A stretch of 64,000 nucleotides of DNA from Bacteroidia bacterium (lineage in GTDB: Bacteria; Bacteroidota; Bacteroidia; Flavobacteriales; Flavobacteriaceae): assembly GCA_030428865.1 (NCBI GenBank), contig JAUIEK010000002.1:1-64000 (forward strand), written 5' to 3'. Shown here in pieces: positions 61,776 to 64,000 of this stretch. How positions within the stretch are numbered: position 1 is the stretch's first letter; each line of letters begins with the position of its first letter. The translations under genes were made by a program, and so were the position numbers. The notes under the pieces are model-generated. The model worked only from the letters and a program-made list of their open reading frames with translations. It did not search any database and had not been told where the DNA came from.

Positions 61776-61860
61776 GACAGTTCTATAAATAAAAAGGTTA
61801 CAATTATTACAAAAAAATATTTTTTAAATTTAATGTAACCTTTATAAGTTTAAACACGTC
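61776..61860. promoter_or_regulatory. divergent ECF-type promoter pair with palindromic -35 elements
   Basis: Perfect inverted arms AAAGGTTACA (61793-61802) and TGTAACCTTT (61834-61843) are 31 bp apart. On the plus strand GTAACC is followed after exactly 16 bp by CGTC (61857-61860), 11 bp before the sigma gene start. On the minus strand GTAACC is followed after exactly 16 bp by TGTC (61779-61776), pointing to the DUF6249 gene. The spacing and box type fit ECF promoters (AAC-containing -35, CGTC-like -10). Confidence 0.65.
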
Positions 61861-61871
61861 ATTATAGTATA

Positions 61872-62453
61872 ATGACCAACAACAGCGACCAACCTTATAT
61901 TGACAAAGTGCTAAACGGAGATGTCAATGCTTTTTCTATTTTAATAGAAAAGTATAAAGACCTGGTTTTTTCTTTAGCCATAAAAATTGTTAAGAATAGA
62001 GAAGAAGCAGAAGAGGTAGCTCAAGATAGTTTTATCAAGGCGTATAAATCTTTAAACCGATTTAAAGGAGATTCAAAATTTTCTACTTGGCTATATAAGA
62101 TAACGTTTAACAATTGCATGGATGTTGTTAAAAAGAAAGAAAGAAAATACAATACAGTTAAAATAGATGATGTAACCGAAAACAAAATAGAATCAGTAGA
62201 AAATACATTAGACTTTATAGAAAGAAAAGAGAGAGCAAAAATTATAGAAAGTTGCTTAAGTTTATTGCCAGATGAAGAAAGAACAATTTTATGGTTATTC
62301 TATTTTCAAGAAAATAGCCTCAAAGAAATTGTAAATATCATGTCTTTATCAGAAGCAAATGTTAAAGTAAAGTTACACAGAGCTAGAAAACGACTGTTAA
62401 CTGTTGTAAAAGAAAATGTAGAACCTGAAATTATTGATAAATATGGGAACTAG
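61872..62453 (+). CDS. ECF RNA polymerase sigma factor
   Basis: 193 residues with sigma region 2 (LIEKYKDLVFSLAIKIVKNREEAEEVAQDSFIKAYKSL, then FSTWLYKITFNNCMD) and region 4 (LPDEERTILWLFYFQ, then LSEANVKVKLHRARKRL). It has no region 3 or N-terminal part, as usual for ECF sigma factors. The next gene overlaps it by 11 bp and codes for a membrane protein that may be its anti-sigma factor. It probably activates its own promoter. Confidence 0.93.
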   Translation: MTNNSDQPYIDKVLNGDVNAFSILIEKYKDLVFSLAIKIVKNREEAEEVAQDSFIKAYKSLNRFKGDSKFSTWLYKITFNNCMDVVKKKERKYNTVKIDDVTENKIESVENTLDFIERKERAKIIESCLSLLPDEERTILWLFYFQENSLKEIVNIMSLSEANVKVKLHRARKRLLTVVKENVEPEIIDKYGN

Positions 62454-62853
62454 CAAAGAGAATAAGTTATTAGACGCTTTTACTAAAAAGTATTTTAACG
62501 ATATTAATCTAGAAAATACTTCTGATGATTTTACCAAAAATGTATTAGATCGTATTGCTTTAGAAAAGATGGTTGTAAAAAAACACAAACCTTTGATATC
62601 TTGGAAAATATGGAGTGTTATCTGTCTAGTTATTTTTGGATTAATAATATTCCCGTTTCAAAATTCTGAAGGCAGTATTTTGTCAAAAGTTTCTTTTGAT
62701 TTTTCATTATCAGAATGGTTTTCAAAAGTGTTTACTGTTTTTGATTTCTCAGTTTCTTCTATTACTTTCTATGGTATATTATTCTTTGGAATAATGATTA
62801 GTTTTCAGGTTTTTTATCTAAAAGGATATTTCAATCGTAAAATTTCATTTTAA
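62443..62853 (+). CDS. membrane protein, possible anti-sigma factor
   Basis: 136 residues from the ATG giving MGTSKENKLL, which overlaps the sigma gene by 11 bp; a start three codons earlier is possible. The cytoplasmic part (about 1-45) is followed by two transmembrane segments (about 52-70 and 103-125). The position right after an ECF sigma gene and the membrane topology suggest an anti-sigma role. No known zinc anti-sigma motif is visible. Confidence 0.65.
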   Translation: MGTSKENKLLDAFTKKYFNDINLENTSDDFTKNVLDRIALEKMVVKKHKPLISWKIWSVICLVIFGLIIFPFQNSEGSILSKVSFDFSLSEWFSKVFTVFDFSVSSITFYGILFFGIMISFQVFYLKGYFNRKISF

Positions 62854-62857
62854 AAAA

Positions 62858-62886
62858 AATCCTCTGAATTTTCAGAGGATTTTTTG
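62858..62886. terminator. bidirectional rho-independent terminator
   Basis: An 11-bp perfect stem (AATCCTCTGAA / TTCAGAGGATT, 2-nt loop) is flanked by eight A on the left and TTTTT on the right. It separates the sigma operon from the convergent htpG gene. Confidence 0.9.
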
Positions 62887-62894
62887 ATTATCAT

Positions 62895-64000
62895 TTATTT
62901 TATCAATTCATAACTTCGTTTTACAAAGTCTGTTAATTCTTCTCCGTGGAGTAAATTCTGAGATAATTTAGCCAGATCAAAAGCTTGTTTTATTAAGCGT
63001 TTGCGCTTTTGTTCTGTTTTCGTATTTAGAATTTGACTAACAAGCTCATGATTGGTGTTTACAACTAAATTGTACATTTCAGGCAGATTGCCCATTCCCA
63101 TCATTCCGCCGCCAGTTGCACTCATTTCTTTCATTCTTCTCATAAACTCAGGAACTGTAATTAAGAAAGGAGAAGCGTTAGAATCCATTGCTTCTAATTG
63201 AACTGTGTAAGTTTCCTTTGGCACACTTTCTTCAATCATAGGTTTTAGTTTCTCTTTTTCTTCATCAGATAGTTTGCTAATTACATTATCATCTTTTTTA
63301 ATCAGATTGTCAATATGATCAGAATCTACACGAGTAAAACGAATTTTTTCTTCTGATGTTTCCAGTTTTTGCATTAAGTGAGAAACAATAGGAGAATCTA
63401 ACAATAAAACCTCATAACCTTTGTTCTTCGCCTCTTGAATGTAACTGTGTTGCGCATCTTTGTTTGCTGCATACAGAATAATGTGATTTCCTTCTTTATC
63501 TGTTTGCGCATCTTTCGTTTCTTTAAGAAACTCTTCAAACGTGTAAAATTTATCATCAACAGATGGATACAAAGCAAACTTTTTCGCTTTATCAAAGAAT
63601 TTCTCTTCCGATAACATTCCGTATTCGATAATTACTTTAATATCATTCCATTTTTTCTCAAAATCTTCTCGATTATTTTTAAATAGAGAACTTAGTTTAT
63701 CAGCTACTTTTTTAGTGATATAACCTGATATTTTTTTAACAGCTCCGTCGGCCTGTAAATAACTACGAGATACATTTAGCGGAATATCTGGAGAATCTAT
63801 AACACCTTTTAGCATTTGTAAAAAGTCAGGAACGATTCCTTCTACATTATCAGTAACAAAAACCTGATTTTGGTAGAGCTGAATTCTATCCTTTTGTACA
63901 TCTAGGTTTTGTGTTAGTTTAGGGAAATATAATATTCCAGTAAGATTAAAAGGATAATCTACATTTAGATGAATATGAAATAACGATTCTTCAAACTGCA
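62895..64000 (-). CDS. htpG: chaperone protein HtpG (Hsp90), C-terminal part
   Basis: The frame is open to the window end, so the N-terminal ATPase domain lies outside. About 368 codons of the middle and C-terminal domains are seen: VPDFLQMLKGVIDSPDIPLNVSRSYLQ, IKVIIEYGMLSEEKFFDKAKKFALYPS, YIQEAKNKGYEVLLLDSPI, and the dimerisation end. It is a cytosolic ATP-dependent chaperone. A strong terminator follows it. Confidence 0.94.
   Translation of the reverse strand, partial: QFEESLFHIHLNVDYPFNLTGILYFPKLTQNLDVQKDRIQLYQNQVFVTDNVEGIVPDFLQMLKGVIDSPDIPLNVSRSYLQADGAVKKISGYITKKVADKLSSLFKNNREDFEKKWNDIKVIIEYGMLSEEKFFDKAKKFALYPSVDDKFYTFEEFLKETKDAQTDKEGNHIILYAANKDAQHSYIQEAKNKGYEVLLLDSPIVSHLMQKLETSEEKIRFTRVDSDHIDNLIKKDDNVISKLSDEEKEKLKPMIEESVPKETYTVQLEAMDSNASPFLITVPEFMRRMKEMSATGGGMMGMGNLPEMYNLVVNTNHELVSQILNTKTEQKRKRLIKQAFDLAKLSQNLLHGEELTDFVKRSYELIK

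Noticed and set aside
1-64000. CRISPR arrays, insertion sequences, prophage or integron features
   Set aside because: I found no regularly spaced repeats, transposase, integrase or phage structural genes; the only long repeat is the TlpA duplication.

Overview
The window looks like chromosomal DNA of a low-GC member of the Flavobacteriaceae (Bacteroidota), probably marine; I cannot name the genus. Reasons: TAnnTTTG-type -7 promoter boxes without clear Shine-Dalgarno sequences; TonB receptors with a carboxypeptidase-like N-terminal extension; exported proteins whose predicted mature end starts with Gln (the Bacteroidetes Q-rule); a PafA-type phosphatase, CtlX, DUF2141, DUF2853 and DUF6249 proteins, and the gene order of several operons. 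There is no CRISPR array, insertion sequence or prophage. Genes are packed: no gene-free stretch exceeds about 230 bp, and nearly all of the window is core genome.

Layout. 1-5.2 kb: the 3' end of a DDAH/arginine-deiminase-like gene and ctlX, separated by an opposite-strand module of two tandemly duplicated TlpA-like thioredoxin genes and a membrane-tethered LuxR-type regulator. 5.3-9.3 kb: prsW, a pafA-like phosphatase, mlaE-mlaF, tRNA-Lys. 9.4-18.2 kb: TonB receptor, DUF389 protein, mannose-1-phosphate guanylyltransferase, SprT-like protease, SDR, beta-helix lipoprotein, glutaminyl cyclotransferase lipoprotein. 18.3-24.4 kb: ribosomal protein L31, gcvP, a UbiA-like protein, and a phosphoserine phosphatase/phosphoglycerate dehydrogenase fusion. 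24.5-32.6 kb: a nine-gene kynurenine degradation operon. 32.6-36 kb: TonB receptor/DUF2141/TPR-like export operon. 36-46 kb: dnaK, DUF2853-sdaA, yaaA, rluD/PASTA, ddl-coaD-M14 peptidase. 46-51.2 kb: two-subunit molybdenum hydroxylase, a frameshifted membrane-protein gene, DUF2019 protein, SulP transporter. 51.2-59 kb: NUDIX/pyrE divergent pair, SRPBCC, birA, and a rsfS-ftsH-LUD-cdsA-psd-ACBP-YceI run. 59-64 kb: epimerase, a large unknown membrane protein, a DUF6249/ECF sigma divergent locus, and the 3' part of htpG.

How genes work together. The kyn operon takes kynurenine to 3-hydroxykynurenine (Kmo), 3-hydroxyanthranilate (KynU), aminocarboxymuconate semialdehyde (dioxygenase), aminomuconate semialdehyde (ACMSD), aminomuconate (aldehyde dehydrogenase) and the deaminated product (RidA-type deaminase). 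cdsA, psd and an acyl-CoA-binding protein form a phospholipid cluster behind ftsH. The glutaminyl cyclotransferase could cap the Gln-starting exported proteins.

Most interesting signals: (1) the DUF6249/ECF sigma intergenic region holds a perfect 10-bp inverted repeat whose arms each sit 16 bp from a (C/T)GTC box, which reads as a pair of divergent ECF-type promoters; (2) the TlpA/LuxR module shows a captured regulator tail and a 254-bp identical block inside otherwise diverged copies; (3) a perfect 10-bp inverted repeat is centred on the -7 box of the kyn operon; (4) a poly-A tract shifts the frame right after the start codon of a membrane-protein gene; (5) pyrE and a NUDIX gene start 10 bp apart with promoter boxes inside each other.
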